A stretch of 64,000 nt of DNA from Talpa occidentalis. Taxonomy: Eukaryota > Chordata > Mammalia > Eulipotyphla > Talpidae. The position numbers were made by a program, and so were the translations under genes. Below the pieces are notes generated by a model that searched no databases, was not told the origin of the DNA, and saw nothing but the letters and a program-made list of their open reading frames with translations. Where the stretch lies: contig NW_023604295.1 of assembly GCF_014898055.3 (NCBI RefSeq), positions 68,287,730-68,351,729 on the forward strand, read 5' to 3'. Shown piece after piece: positions 21,585-33,404 of the stretch; positions within the stretch are counted from its first letter, which is position 1, and every line of letters starts with the position of its first letter.

Positions 21585-22932
21585 ACTGAGATTTTCTACA
21601 TCAGATCAAGACAGTTCTTCTCTGACATAGAACAGTGTCAGTATATCCTATTAAACAAGAAGCAAGCTGTTAACTGAGTATTGAATAAAGTTTTAATAAT
21701 TACTTAAGGAATAGAGAAATGATTTGAAGGTAGAGGTCTATATTTGCCTTTTCAAAGACTCATACAATTATTTATGCAAATCTGACATCAGTAAAGAGAA
21801 AAAAATGCTCCTTTGGAAAAGAACCAGTTACTCATGTTTGTAAAATAGCAGCACTGTATATTGCTGATTGAATGCAATTTAACTTAGTTTGTCATGAACT
21901 CTTAGGCATTAAGCTGACATCAACAGAATAAATTATCATTTGACCGATGTTCATTTGGCAGCAAAATCAGGCCACAGGAGGAACAATTGGAGGATGATTT
22001 TTCTAAAGATGATGCAAAGTACTTTTCTATTCTAAGATTATTAGAGAAAACTTTTGAACAAAGAAACTTTATTGTCATCACTACATTTCCTCAGTAAATT
22101 TGATGACATAACATTTTTACTTTAATTTTTCTATATTTTTTAAATTTGTAGAGATACCATGTTTGGTTAACAAAATGGATTACTAAACTTTATTAAAATT
22201 CATTCATTGGTAAGAGATTTATATACACCAATAATCAAGGTCTGTCAGTCCAATTTTACTTAGCATTTATACTAGTTAATCTTAGAAACATTCTGCATAG
22301 GTTTTCTGGGCACTTACAGATACTAACTATAATATGTATCTGTGTACAGGTAAATAAAGTCTTATATTAGTGTAGATATCCTGCACTTAAAAATGTATTT
22401 ATGTGAATATCAATTGTTACTTCAATTTTTTTAATCATGCATCTATGAAACAGTCTGGTTCTACTCACATGCAGATATGTTCATTGCCAAGATTTCCTAT
22501 TCACTGGCCCAAAGCATGATCCCCCACAATATTTTTGAATCAATGGGAACTCAGTGTAGTTGGTGTACTAGACAGTAGAGGCGGTAGGATTTTAAGAGTG
22601 CTTTCTATATTTCTGAAACCATCCACATGAAAACCTATTGGCATGTAACTCATGTTTTCAAAAAATTAGTCCTATAAAGCCTCTCAAAAACATCTTTGCC
22701 TACTGATAGTTTAAGTCGTGCATGTCTGTTATTTATGTTTGTTGATAACGAAACTTTCAGAAGGTATTTGGATTCTCTTCCACAAGTTTACAAAGCTGTT
22801 TCTCACAAGGTTTCTCTTGAGGTGATTCAGATGTGACCAAGTGAAAGAAATGTTACCAGCTGGTAGATTCACCAATCTGGTGTCAAAATAACATCCATAT
22901 GAAAAAAGGTGACTGGTTAGAGTGATTGTACC
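21585..22932. other. AT-rich intergenic DNA
   Basis: No gene, RNA or clear repeat was identified in this 1.3 kb. Confidence 0.5.
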
Positions 22933-23033
22933 ATTTTTTTTAAATTTCTTTAGGGATACCAAATGACAGTATTTATCTTAATTTTTTAAATTTCTTCAGG
23001 GATACCAAACGACAGTATTTACTTCTATCTTAA
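22933..23033 (+). repeat. tandem duplication of ~50 bp
   Basis: Copy 1 (22933-22981) and copy 2 (22982-23033) both contain TTTTTTAAATTTCTT, AGGGATACCAAA, GACAGTATTTA and end ATCTTAA. The second has a few extra bases (CTTCT) near its end. Confidence 0.85.
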
Positions 23034-23360
23034 TCTGCCCAGGCCTGGATAACAAGATACCATATACTGGGTAATGTGAACTCTCACAGTTCTGGAGACT
23101 GTAAGTTTCAGATGAGGGTGTCAGCTTGCTCAGGCAATTCTGAATAGCGCGCAATTCTGGCTTGTAGACTGCTGCCTTCTCATAGCAGAATGAGACCAGC
23201 AAGATCTGTCTTTCCATTTGACCACCAATCCTGTCAGACCAGGAAACTGTCCTGATGACCTCATTTAACCTTAATTACCTACTAAAAGCCCTAACTCCAA
23301 ATACATACATATTGAAGGTTACTTAAACATCTGAATTGGGGGGACACGTTTCAATCCTTT
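23034..23360 (+). mobile_element. ancient interspersed repeat, family not named
   Basis: The order AACAAGATACCATATACTGG, CTCTCACAGTTCTGGAGACT, TGACCTCATTTAACC, TTAATTACCTACTAAAAGCC, CTCCAAATAC and GAATTGGGGGGACACG matches a very common old mammalian repeat that I recognise by text but cannot assign to a family from memory. It is non-coding and diverged. Confidence 0.5.
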
Positions 23361-23489
23361 CCATCCTTTATCTTAGCAGTAATTTCAGCCCAGTAGTTGT
23401 TTCCCCTCATGGTGATCTAGTGTAAATTTGTACTTAGTTGTTGGAAGGAAATTTCCAAATGAGAAGTCAGAAAGACAAGGTACAAAATT

Positions 23490-23545
23490 CCCAATTCTAC
23501 CACTTAATAGTAGTGGGACTTTAAGCAAGTTAAATTCTCTATAAG
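23490..23545 (+). mobile_element. MIR core fragment
   Basis: CAATTCTACCACTTAATAGT and GTGGGACTTTAAGCAAGTTA follow the MIR core consensus (ctctgccactta...tgtgaccttgggcaagtta). Only about 55 bases are recognisable. Confidence 0.5.
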
Positions 23546-23546
23546 T

Positions 23547-24050
23547 CAATATGACCCAACTATTCCACTCCTAGGAATATATCCATGGAACACAACATTA
23601 ATTTGAAAGGAAAATTGTTTATTGCTGTACTATTTACAATAGCTAAGAGATAGAAACAACCTAAATGTCCCAAAATAGATTAAAAAAAATGTGTATATAT
23701 ACACAATGGAATGCTACTCATGATCAAAAAGGATAAACTGATGCCATTGGGACAACGTGGATGGAGCTAGAGAGGCTTATGCTAAATGAAATAGGAAGAA
23801 GGAAAACAATAAATACTGGATGATTTCACTTAAATGCAGAATATAGAGAAACCAAACAGGGGATTGGGAAAAAGACAAAAGGTGAAAGCTGAATATAGAT
23901 CTGAGGCATACAGCAGGGCAAAATGAGGGAGAGGGAAGGAAAGGTGAGGGAGGAGCACAAGGGGCTGAATGATGGGTCATGGGTGCTAAAGTGATGGGAG
24001 AACTGCAGACACTACACCTGAGGGGAGAAATCAAATACTGTCATGAGGTA
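23547..24050 (+). mobile_element. old L1 fragment: ORF2 C-terminus and 3'UTR
   Basis: The sequence is colinear with the last part of ORF2 in the young L1 (TATTCCACTCCTAGG, ATAGCTAAGAGATAGAAACA, ACAATGGAATGCTACTCA). A 3'UTR follows with GATCTGAGGCATACAGCAG and ATGATGGGTCATGGGTGC. The UTR family is the same as in the antisense fragment at 15511-15845. Confidence 0.8.
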
Positions 24051-24245
24051 CCTGAAAAACTTGTTCAACATAACAAATCAATTCAAATCAACCAGGAAAA
24101 ATGCTATTTGAAACCACAAAAAGGTATTATCTCACATCTGTTAGAATCAAAAAATGACAAGAGTTCATAAGGATGTGGGGAAAAGAACCTTGTGTGTTTT
24201 TGGTGCAAATATAAATTGGTGCAGCCTCTATGGAAAATAAAACTT
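24051..24245 (+). mobile_element. old L1 ORF2 fragment (second insertion)
   Basis: This matches a more 5' part of ORF2 than the preceding segment: AAATCAACCAGGAAAAATGC, AAAAGGTATTATCTCACATC, TGTTAGAATCAAAAAATGAC, GGATGTGGGGAAAAGAACC. In the young L1 this corresponds to about 12740-12910. Being downstream of a 3'UTR, it must be a separate insertion or a rearranged piece. Confidence 0.7.
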
Positions 24246-25764
24246 GGCCTGTAAATTTATTTTCCTGTGACATCCTTATCTAGATTTGATATCAGGGTAA
24301 TTCTAACCTGGTACAATAAGTTTGAAAGTATTCTCTTCACTTTTTGAAAGATTTTGAAAAGGACGGTTATTAATTCATGTTTAATTAATGTTTGACAGAA
24401 TTCACCAGTGAAGTTGGCTGGTCCTAGACTTTTGTTTGTTGCATGGTTTTAGATTATTGAAGCAATCTCCTTACTAGTAATTAGTCACTTCAGATTTTGT
24501 ATCTTGTTATGATTCAATCTTGATAGGATATATCTTCCTAATAATTTATCCATTTCTTCTTGGCTGTCCAATTTTTTGATGTATAATTGCTCAGAGTAGT
24601 TCCTTGTGATCACTTGTATTTCTGTTTTAATATATTCTCTTTCTGATTTTAAAATCCTCTCTATTTTTCTTAGTGAAACTAGCTAAAGATTTGTCAATTT
24701 TATCTTTAAAAATAAAGGTTTTAGTTTCATTAATAGTATTTCTTTTAATCTCTATTTTGTTTTTCTACTAACATTGGACTTTATTTATTCTTTTCCTCCA
24801 AATTCTTGAGATATAATATACATAGGTTGTTTGAGAACTTTGTTTCTTGATGAAGGCATGCATTGTTGTGACTTTTCCTCTTAGAATTGTTCTGCTTACA
24901 TTCTATAAGTTTTGGTGTGTCATTATTTGCATATGTTTTAAGGTATTTTTTTTCCTCTTGATTTTTTTTGTATCATTTAGTTATTCAGTAGTGTGCTAAT
25001 TTTCACATCTTTGTGATTTTTCCTATTTTGTTATAATTGATTTCTAATTTTCTCTGAGATAGTATAGCTACTCTATATTTTGCTTTCCACTTGCATGGAA
25101 TATCTGTTTTTCTTCCTGTCACTCTTAGACTGTATGACCTTACATCTGAGGTGAGTGTTTTGTGGTTGAGTTGAGGTTTACATAAAACAGCTTATATTTA
25201 TAAATCTATTTTAAATTAGCAATTAAGTTTTATATGCATTTTAAAGCTCTTCACTTTTACTCCCCCACCAAGTTCTATCTTTCTGATATATAATCTACTT
25301 CTTTTATGTATCCTTAAAAACTATTGTAGCTATTTTTACAACTTTTGTTTAACCTTAGCAGTTCAGTACTAACTTTATAGGAGATTCAGCCACAATTCTA
25401 AGAGCACTAAATTATTGTGAATTTTACAATATATTTACCTTTATAAATTGAGATTTGTACTTTTACATGTTTTCTTATTACTAATTAGCATAGCTTCATT
25501 GCAGTTTCAAAAATTCCACTTGATATTTCTTACATAGTGAGTTTATTGGTAAAGAAATCTTTTATCTTTTTCTTATCTGGAAAGTCCTTATCTGCCCTTC
25601 AGTTCTCAAGTACATTTTCAGATAGTGTCTTATTCCCTGGGATTTTTTTTTCTTTCAGGACTTTGAATATATCTCGTCATTCCCTTCTGACCTGCAAAAT
25701 TTCTGCTGCAAAATCTACTGATGGTCTTATGGATGTATCCATGTATTTATCCAGTTGTTTTTCT

Positions 25765-26059
25765 TTTTTTTTTTTTTTTTAAGATTTATTTATTTATTTA
25801 TACAAGCACTGGGTACAGTCAGAAGCACGGGAGGGTGAGAGAATTCACCAGAGCCAGAGCAGGGAGCAGAGCAGGCAGAAGGACCTAAGTACACTGCTGA
25901 GGGGAGCAGCGTGCGGCAGGAGAGGTCTGCGCACCATGTGGGACCCTCCTCCAGTGGCCAGGGAGCAGCCGGGGAGCAGCCGGGGATCTAACCGGCACTG
26001 CAGAGACTGCAGGCAGCTTCACAACCCAGCGCTCAACTGCTGCGCCACAGGGGAGGCCC
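25765..26059 (-). mobile_element. tRNA-derived SINE copy E, nested in old L1
   Basis: Head GGGCCTCCCCTGTGGCGCAG at the right end, and a TATAAATAAATAAATAAATC-TT tail with a long A-run at the left. The 17-base target-site duplication TATCCAGTTGTTTTTCT is at 25748-25764 and 26060-26076. The stretch GGGGAGCAGCC is duplicated in tandem at about 25967-25986. Confidence 0.95.
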
Positions 26060-26699
26060 TATCCAGTTGTTTTTCTCTTGCTGCTATTAACAGTTTCTTG
26101 GCTCCCTAAGCATCTTTATGACCATTATTTAGAATTCCTTATCAGGTAAATCACTTATCTCCATTTCTGTAGGCTCCTTTTTCAGAGGTTTTATCTTGTT
26201 TTTTTCATTTGGAGAAAACTCATCTGTTTATGCTCCTTTAGTCTGTTTTGTTTTCTATGCTTTAAATAAAATGGTCAGTTTTCTTGTCCTTGGGATGGCC
26301 TCACATAGGGGATGAATTGTATTGTTCAACCCTGCTCTGGCTCGTTTTTTTTTTTTTTTTTTTCCTTAAACATTTGTGATTGTCCAAATATTCCAGTTTA
26401 CTTTCAGGATCCCAGTAGCTGAGGTATCCCAAAGGGGAAGACCTCAGTCAACACCAAGATTCGAGCTAATTAGAAACCAGAACCTTAGGCAGTATACAAC
26501 ATAAACCATACTATGCAAATGTAAGCATTCTAAGTGCCACTGGCCACCAGTGCCAGTCAAGCAAGAGGTGTTTTTGGATAGCAGCTACAAATATCAGGGC
26601 ACTGGAAAATGCCACAGGATATATTGATGACGTGGAGTGAGGTAGAAAGTGCAAACATGGTGTCAATGGGCCTCAGAAAGCATCTCTATGGGCCTCTAA

Positions 26700-27700
26700 A
26701 TATGTTCCAAATCAGAAGGCTGCCCCTCAGGCTAATTCTGCAGGACAGGCCTTTTACACAGACTAGGTGTGTGTTTCTCTTTGCTATCTCTGTTGCACCT
26801 TGGACTGTAACAGTCAGAGAGTGTTCTTGGCTGAGTACCAAGAACACTCTGACTGTTACAGTCCTATGGGAACCAGGAAATCGAGCCCAGTAGGCCATCA
26901 GAGCCAGGTGATACAGAGGCATCCCCTGGGTGGTGTTCATAGAAACCATGGCACCAGATGCATATGCATCGCCCCTCTGGAAGATAATGGCATTATGGAG
27001 TGCAGCAAAGGAAGCCAGCGCCTGCCTCCAATGCAGGTCTCTAGAGGGAAATTCAGTCAGCCCTTAGAAGTGTGTCTAATTAGAAATCTGCCTCTCAGGA
27101 CACAGCTATGATGATAAACTACTAGAGTTCTTTAACAGAAAGACTGGTGGTATGTTCTAGTTTGCTATATGTGCTTTGCCCTGGAAGTGGTATCAACCAA
27201 GGACTGTCTGAGTGACACCTTCCTATGAGATTCAGGAATGCAAATATAGCTGCCTAACAAGGCCCGGTGATCAAGGCTCATCCTCTGGGCTGTAGTCACA
27301 AATACCAGGACACCAGATATAAAAACTCAGGTACACGTGTATAAGCCCCCCTCTGGGAGTTACTGCTGCTCAGAACCACACAAAGGGAGAACACAAAGGT
27401 AACCCTCCAAGGTCTCTGGAGAGAATTATAGGCAGCCTGTAGAAGTGTTTAGTTAGAAGCCTGACCCTCAGGCAGGCAGCACTGTGCAGATAAGCTTAGA
27501 GTCTCTTTCTCAGACAACCAGTCACCAGTCTGTTGCATCTTTGCTTTGTTTGGGGTATGCTTGCTGGTTTAGAAACTTCTGTTTTTATAGTCCTAGGGTC
27601 CCATGAGTGGAATGTGTCAACTCTGATAGTCACTATAGCCTGGCAATAAAATATTTACCCTAGTTGGCAGGTTAAAAATTCAGGGTGCCCCATGAAGATC
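26700..27700. repeat. ~370-bp tandem monomers in old L1 5' region
   Basis: Three diverged units begin at about 26709 (AATCAGAAGGCTGCCCCTCA), 27077 (AATTAGAAATCTGCCTCTCA) and 27450 (AGTTAGAAGCCTGACCCTCA), spaced by about 368 and 374 bases. Each continues with a CAGG...CACAG block, a TTTGCTNT...CTTTG block and a GACTGT or similar block. Confidence 0.7.
26802..26864. repeat. near-perfect 27-bp hairpin
   Basis: The left arm (26802-26830) and right arm (26838-26864) are reverse complements apart from a two-base AG bulge; the loop is CTGAGTA. The right arm is GGACTGTAACAGTCAGAG-TGTTCTTGG when reversed. No flanking duplication marks it as a transposon. Confidence 0.9.
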
Positions 27701-28340
27701 CAAGCACCCTTCCTAGAGATACCTGCGATCTGCAGCAAGGAAGAGAGCAAAGATGATTCTAGCCTCTGTCCCAAGAGAATCAGTTCGTGAACCCCTATAT
27801 GTGCATAAAATTAGATCGCTGCTCCACATACTGATGCTTTTAAGATAAGCAAATAAGCCTCTTCCACAGAAAATCCAGTGCATTTCAGTTGACTACCTCA
27901 AGTGCAGGATCCTAAGAAGTGTGAATGCTTCATACAAATCCTTTATGAACAATTTGTCTATTTTCACACTATCCTTGTAAGTCTTAGGGACACAAGTCCT
28001 GTCACCTTTCAAAGCTAGATCTTTGAGGACTCATGTCCCAGATGTAGGTCTTAAAATTTGGGGTCCCTCATATGGGGTCCTCAGTCTCACTCTTTGGAGA
28101 GATGTTGGGGTTTTAAATTCCTTCCCAGTTGTATGTACCCAAACAAGGGGTGGCAGGATTTTATTTCACCTTCTCCTGCCCACTTCTACATGGATTTTTC
28201 CCCCTCATTTCTCTGATGTGCATGAGTCACTCAGCTAGTTAATGATTCTCCCAGAGGAAATTGTTCTTCCTGTAGCTAAAGATTCTGGGTACACGTGGAA
28301 AGGTGAGTTTGGGATCTTCCTGTCACTGTCCTGAACAGAA

Positions 28341-30631
28341 AACTTGACTCCTTTTATTAATTTGCTATATTGTCTCATTGTCTAAGTAAATAATACATGC
28401 ACATTATTTCACTCAATACATCTTTACTGAATGTCCAGTGTGTATCACTGTTTCTCTTAAGGATGCATCACTGAACAAGAAAAGACACCATAAACATGTA
28501 AGATCATCACCCAATAGAGATAACTTGGCAGAAATTTATATAAAATGATGAAACAGTGTGACATTAGATTGGGTAGTCAGAAGATTTCTAACACATGGTG
28601 CTGAGAATAGATCAGTTTTGCCAATGTTAAGATACAACATTAAAGGTTGAGAGAATTCAAGCAATGAAAGAATAGAATCAGTACAGCTGGAACAGATCAG
28701 TAGCAGAAGATGGACTAATAAGAGGGGGTTGAGAAACATACAAGCAGGACTTCATGAGTAGGGAGAGACATAAGGATTTTCTACATGTAAAACTCTAAGG
28801 AGTTTAAAGGTTTTACACAAGGGAATGTTGTCATGGAAGTATTAGCAACACCAAGATTGGTTATTGGCAAAAGAATGTTTATAGAATGAATGGAAACTCT
28901 GACTATTGGAGTGTCCAGAAGCATTGATACTTCAGCCAGGTCTCCTCAATGCTGTAAGAATATTCAGGGACAAAGTATGTCTTTGGAAGATATTTGGTAT
29001 GGTATCTTGTACACATTGACTATCTGAATCATTGTTATTATGGATGCCAAGAGATGATTCCAGGTACAGAGTATGTGTTGCATGTAGGTGGTGTCCAAAT
29101 GTGCCTGTTGCCAGACCACATGACAATTATCTCATTGTTGATATTGGAAAATGATCTTGTTTCTCCCTCCTCCTCTTTTCCTCATCATATGGTCATAGAT
29201 AAGAAAATAAGCATAATGATATTCCTCAAAGACAGAACTTTTGGGTTTCTGGTTCAGTCCTGTTGCAAAATTATGTGAATTTAACTGATAAGAGGTATGA
29301 TTGAGCTAGCTTCAATACAGCTATATGGTCAGATTTAGGCCATGAATCAAGTAAGTTTGAATAAGAGGATGTGATAGGTTTTAGAGTAATGGAAAAAAGA
29401 CAATGATCCAAAACTTTAAAAACTTTTACTTAGGTTTCATTATAGACAAATATTTGTTTTGTATTTAATGGTGCTGACATTAGGGGAAATTTCAGGAGGA
29501 GGCATTTTAATTATCTTTTTTTTAAAGTTAATAAAGAGAAGAAGGAAAGATATTCCTAGGAGACTTAAGTGATACAAATATGCTTACAATTGTTAATACT
29601 ACTTGATCCTGTTATATTAAAAGAAAAAGCAAAGAAATGACAAACTGAAAGGTAATTCGGGTCACTTAGTCTACCCCTCTGACTGATAGAACCCAAATCT
29701 TCTTATAAATAATTTTAGTCATGTGCCACCTCCTCTTTTTCTTACTTTTCACATAAAATTCAGTAGAGAATGACTGAATACCCATTCCAAAGCAAAGACA
29801 AACATTAAATAAGTATACGCTTCTGTCTTGGAAAGGTAACAGTGAAAGAGTTAGAAACTTCAAATTATTTCAATATAAAGTGGTTTGGAACTTCTATATT
29901 AAAAAAAAAAAAAAAACTATTATACTCTGCCTTCCATTATTTCCATAGTGCATAGCAAATAGGCCTCTGGTTCCCCACTAATAGATTTCCTCTTGCAAAA
30001 GACATCAATGATCTTCTGGATACTGGAAACATAAGAAAATTTACAGTCTGTATAGTAGTATTGTACATAGTACAGTATAGAACCATTCTACTGTGCTTTA
30101 CCCAGTGTTTATTCCTATCTTTAAATTTTCCATTTCCTTGGTGTTTTGTGCATATTCTATAGTTTTGTTTGTTTACACATAATTCTTCCTTGTTTCCTTC
30201 TTAGTTTTCTAGTTCCTTTTTTCTCCCCCTTAATCTTGGAACCTGACCCTCTGCTCATTGTAATCTATTTTCTACTCCTTTGTGACCTGGTACATGATGT
30301 CCTTCCTCTTGAGGGCTCCAAAATCCTCACCTCTAGCATCTCTTCAATTTAACATGGTTACTACAATCTTAGCAATGGGTAAAAGATGAATTTTGCTTAA
30401 AGCTATTAGTTTTTAAAATATTTATTCCTTAGTCATCAGGCAATACAAAGTATATGAGGTATTAGCATCAAGTATATTTATTTTCACTTTACTTCTTTAA
30501 GAGGCAGGGGCATACAGTGAATTTAGTATATGTATATACAGACACTTAATAGACTTCTCATTACATAATGAAAATTAATACTGAATCTAATCCTATGAAT
30601 AGAAGACTATTAGGCAAATACGCTCTCTTAG
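28341..30631. other. intergenic DNA, possible old repeats, no gene
   Basis: Around 28400-28900 some phrases look like old dispersed repeats (AATACATCTTTACTGAATGT, ACTGAACAAGAAAAGACACC), but I cannot name the family. ORFs are below 95 codons and have no motif. An A-run lies at about 29900-29916. Confidence 0.45.
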
Positions 30632-30643
30632 AAGTTAACCTCT

Positions 30644-30904
30644 TGGGCCTCCCTGGTGGCGCAGTGGTTGAGCGCTGGGCTGCGAAGCTGCCTGCAGACT
30701 GCAGCGCTGGTTCAATCCCCAGCCACCAGGTAAGGGTCCCACATGGTGTGCAGACCTCGCCTGCGGCCCACTGCTCCCCTCAGCAATGTACTTCGTCAGT
30801 CTGCCTGCTCTGCTCTCCGCTCTGGCTCTGGTGAATTTGCTCACCCTCCCGCGCTTCTGACTGTACCCAGTGCTTGTATAAATAAATAAATCTTAAAAAA
30901 AAAA
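30644..30904 (+). mobile_element. tRNA-derived SINE copy F
   Basis: Head GGGCCTCCCTGGTGGCGCAG, B-box-like GGTTCAATCCC, tail TATAAATAAATAAATCTT plus A. The target-site duplication AAGTTAACCTCT is at 30632-30643 and 30905-30916. The middle is shortened relative to copy B. Confidence 0.94.
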
Positions 30905-30916
30905 AAGTTAACCTCT

Positions 30917-33046
30917 CATCTTAAAAGTTACCTCTGCCTGGTACATTTGTAGTGTTTAAAATGGACAGTCTTCTTATATGGTAGAAGGAACAATTTACTT
31001 TGAATGAATGAAAATTTGCCTTAGAAACAGAACTCTGATTTTACAACTGTATTGAGCTTAATATCAGCTCATGAAGGTGCCATTGCAATAACATTCTCTT
31101 AGGAAAAAATCCTAAGTATTTGTTTCAAACAAAATGGATAACAATTTAAGTTAAGGAATATAAAAAAAGGCCTAATGAGAAGGCAAATAGACTGATGATT
31201 GTTATTTGTCTTTGCATTAGACATCATTCCATATTCAGAACATTTGAAACTCTAAGTGGATTTCAATTTTTTTATTGATCATTTAATTTATCCCCTACAC
31301 TACAAACATTATTGTATAGCTGCTATCAGCCATAATCAGAATGTGACATCAGCTACTGTGACAAGTGATAGAGGCCCATCACTGGAAGTGCTAGCTGTCA
31401 GCACTGAGGCTACAACAGACATTCAGGGGGCAATATCTCACCTGCAGATGTTTGTTTGGCCTGTTTAGGTCACCACTTCCTATTCCTTGTCCCTGTCTAA
31501 GCCATGTACCATCTTGTTTACAATCTCCAGTCATGTTTATTTAGTCTTTATCTGGGCTGAAACATAACCTGAAAAAAAAAAAAAAATTAGGAGCCTAAAT
31601 ACTAATATGAAAGAAAACGATGAAAATGATTAAGTAGGCATCCTTATCCATTAACTTACCTAGTGAGTAAATCTGAGAGAAAAGAGATGGGCTTTTCAAT
31701 TAGTACATTTGAAACAGTAAAAATGAATGAAATTATGAAGGTAGCAGTGAATTTGTATTTTTTTCCTTAATACACAAAACTTTTGTTTTAATTTTTAGTA
31801 ACAGAATGTGTAATGCTGATAAAAGAGGAGTTACTATAGTGAGATAAATAGGGGAATACATGGCAATGTGTGGAGTCTAGAAACCACAGAAAGGGGAAAA
31901 GTTCAAGAAAGACGCTCTTAAGGAAATAACTTTTAATGTGAACATAAAGACGACCCAGGAAGAAAAAGTTTGAAAGTGAATATTCAGTGTAATAGAAATC
32001 CCAGAAGTTTGCATCAGAGATAGTTCATGTGATCTGTCAAGGGCAATTAAAATAAAAAAAAAAAAAAGACTGCTGAATTTAGTCATTTCTTTATATAAGA
32101 GAAAATTAAATAGAGAAAAGTCACACAGAAATGTTTCTACAAGTAAAAGTAGTAAAAAAAGCAAAATTCTGATAGACTATGGAAGAATTTTATTGGTAGC
32201 AGCGTGAAGAAAGAGTAAGATGAAAGTTTTTTTTTTTTTTATTAGTACATTTATACCTTGTGGGAAAGGGAAAATACCTGGAGCATTAACATTATAGAAA
32301 AAAATTGGTGACATTAGGCGTAGTAGGATCTTAGGTGAGAGTTTATGGGATAAAGAAAGCATAAATAGTGATTTATACTCAGCACAGACATCCTTCCATA
32401 TATGGAAGAAAGGAATGATAATTTGAAAATTTGGAATTCACATTGGATAACCTTTATTTTTCATGATACCTAAAAATTATTGCAGAAGAGTAGGTATAGA
32501 CTGAATAAAGGCCAAAGAGAACAGTTAAACTATTGAAAAACAGGTGAGAAAAGCCCAAAAACAAATTATCTAGGATCAAATTAAAAGACAGAATTGCTAT
32601 AATACGCTGAGGATCTAGTTATTGCACTATTGACATCATTTCCCCAATTATATTTTCTCATTGGTAAAACAGTGATAACTATTCTGATTTTTAAATGATA
32701 GAACTTTTGTGCCAAGATATTTCATGTGCCTTGGGGTGCTGACACAATCCAGAAGTTATAATTCTATTCAGATATAAATCAGTCTATAAGTATTTCAGGA
32801 TCAATTTTAGATCATTTTCTTCTGTAGTTCTTACCTGGAATTCACAACAAAAATAGGATAGATCCAAAATAGTCATATCCTGGCTAGGCTTTGTGATAAC
32901 TTTGGATCAATTTCATTTGACAGCTGGGATGGATCCACTGTGAAAAATCGCTGTACAAAGATTTGATTTATATGAAAAAAGAGCACTTTATCTGGAGTGA
33001 ATTTTATGGTCAATAGCTCCCTAATCTCCAGCTGTTACACAATCCA
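30917..33046. other. AT-rich intergenic DNA
   Basis: No gene was recognised. A-runs occur near 31570, 32050 and 32228 (T). A block at about 31330-31500 is less AT-rich but shows no motif. Confidence 0.5.
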
Positions 33047-33064
33047 AGATTGTCACATTTTTTA

Positions 33065-33386
33065 TTTTTATTTTTTTTTTTTTTTATAGAGGCATGCTTT
33101 ATTTATTTGTTTTGCTGGTTTGTTTGTTTGTTTTGTTTATACATGCACTGGGTACAGTCAGAAGCGCGGGAGGGTGAGAGAATTCACCAGAGCCAGAGCG
33201 GGGAGCAGAGCAGGCAGAAGGACCGAGGTACACTGCTAAGGGGAGCAGCGGGCGGCAGGAGAGGTCTGCGCACCATGTGGGACCCTCGCCGGCGGACGGG
33301 GAGCAGCCGGGGATCGAACCGGCGCCGCAGAGGCCGCGGGCAGCTTCGCAACCCAGCGCTCAACCGCTGCGCCACCGGGGAGGCCC
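33065..33386 (-). mobile_element. tRNA-derived SINE copy G (alternative-tail subfamily)
   Basis: Head GGGCCTCCCCGGTGGCGCAG, with a CpG-rich body that looks the least mutated of the ten copies. The 18-base target-site duplication AGATTGTCACATTTTTTA is at 33047-33064 and 33387-33404. The 3' end carries the same longer tail as copy D (CAAACAAACCAGCAAAACAA, then ATAAATAAAGCATGCCTC). Confidence 0.96.
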
Positions 33387-33404
33387 AGATTGTCACATTT
33401 TTTA

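Larger units (their letters stand above)
24255..28340 (-). mobile_element. ancient long L1 (L1M-like), antisense
   Basis: From left to right on the + strand this is L1 read backwards. The RT region of ORF2 comes first (antisense GAATTCACCAGTGAAG, then GGTCCTAGACTTTTGTTTGT), followed by the endonuclease region, with an ORF1-like part near 25540-26200 (TTCAGGACTTTGAATATATC, CTGCTGCAAAATCTACTGAT). A 5'UTR-like region of about 370-base monomers spans 26460-27700, and a probable 5' end lies near 28240-28340. SINE copy E is nested inside. No frame is preserved. The L1M label is by recollection of the characteristic phrases, not by alignment. Confidence 0.7.

Noticed and set aside
21198..21677. 159-codon ORF on the + strand
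   Set aside because: It is mostly antisense SINE copy D sequence; the analogous frame in copy G (33050-33412) is open for the same reason.
26609..27111. Overlapping ORFs of 87-114 codons around the hairpin
   Set aside because: They lie in the antisense 5' region of an ancient L1 and are out of frame with each other; no L1 protein motif.
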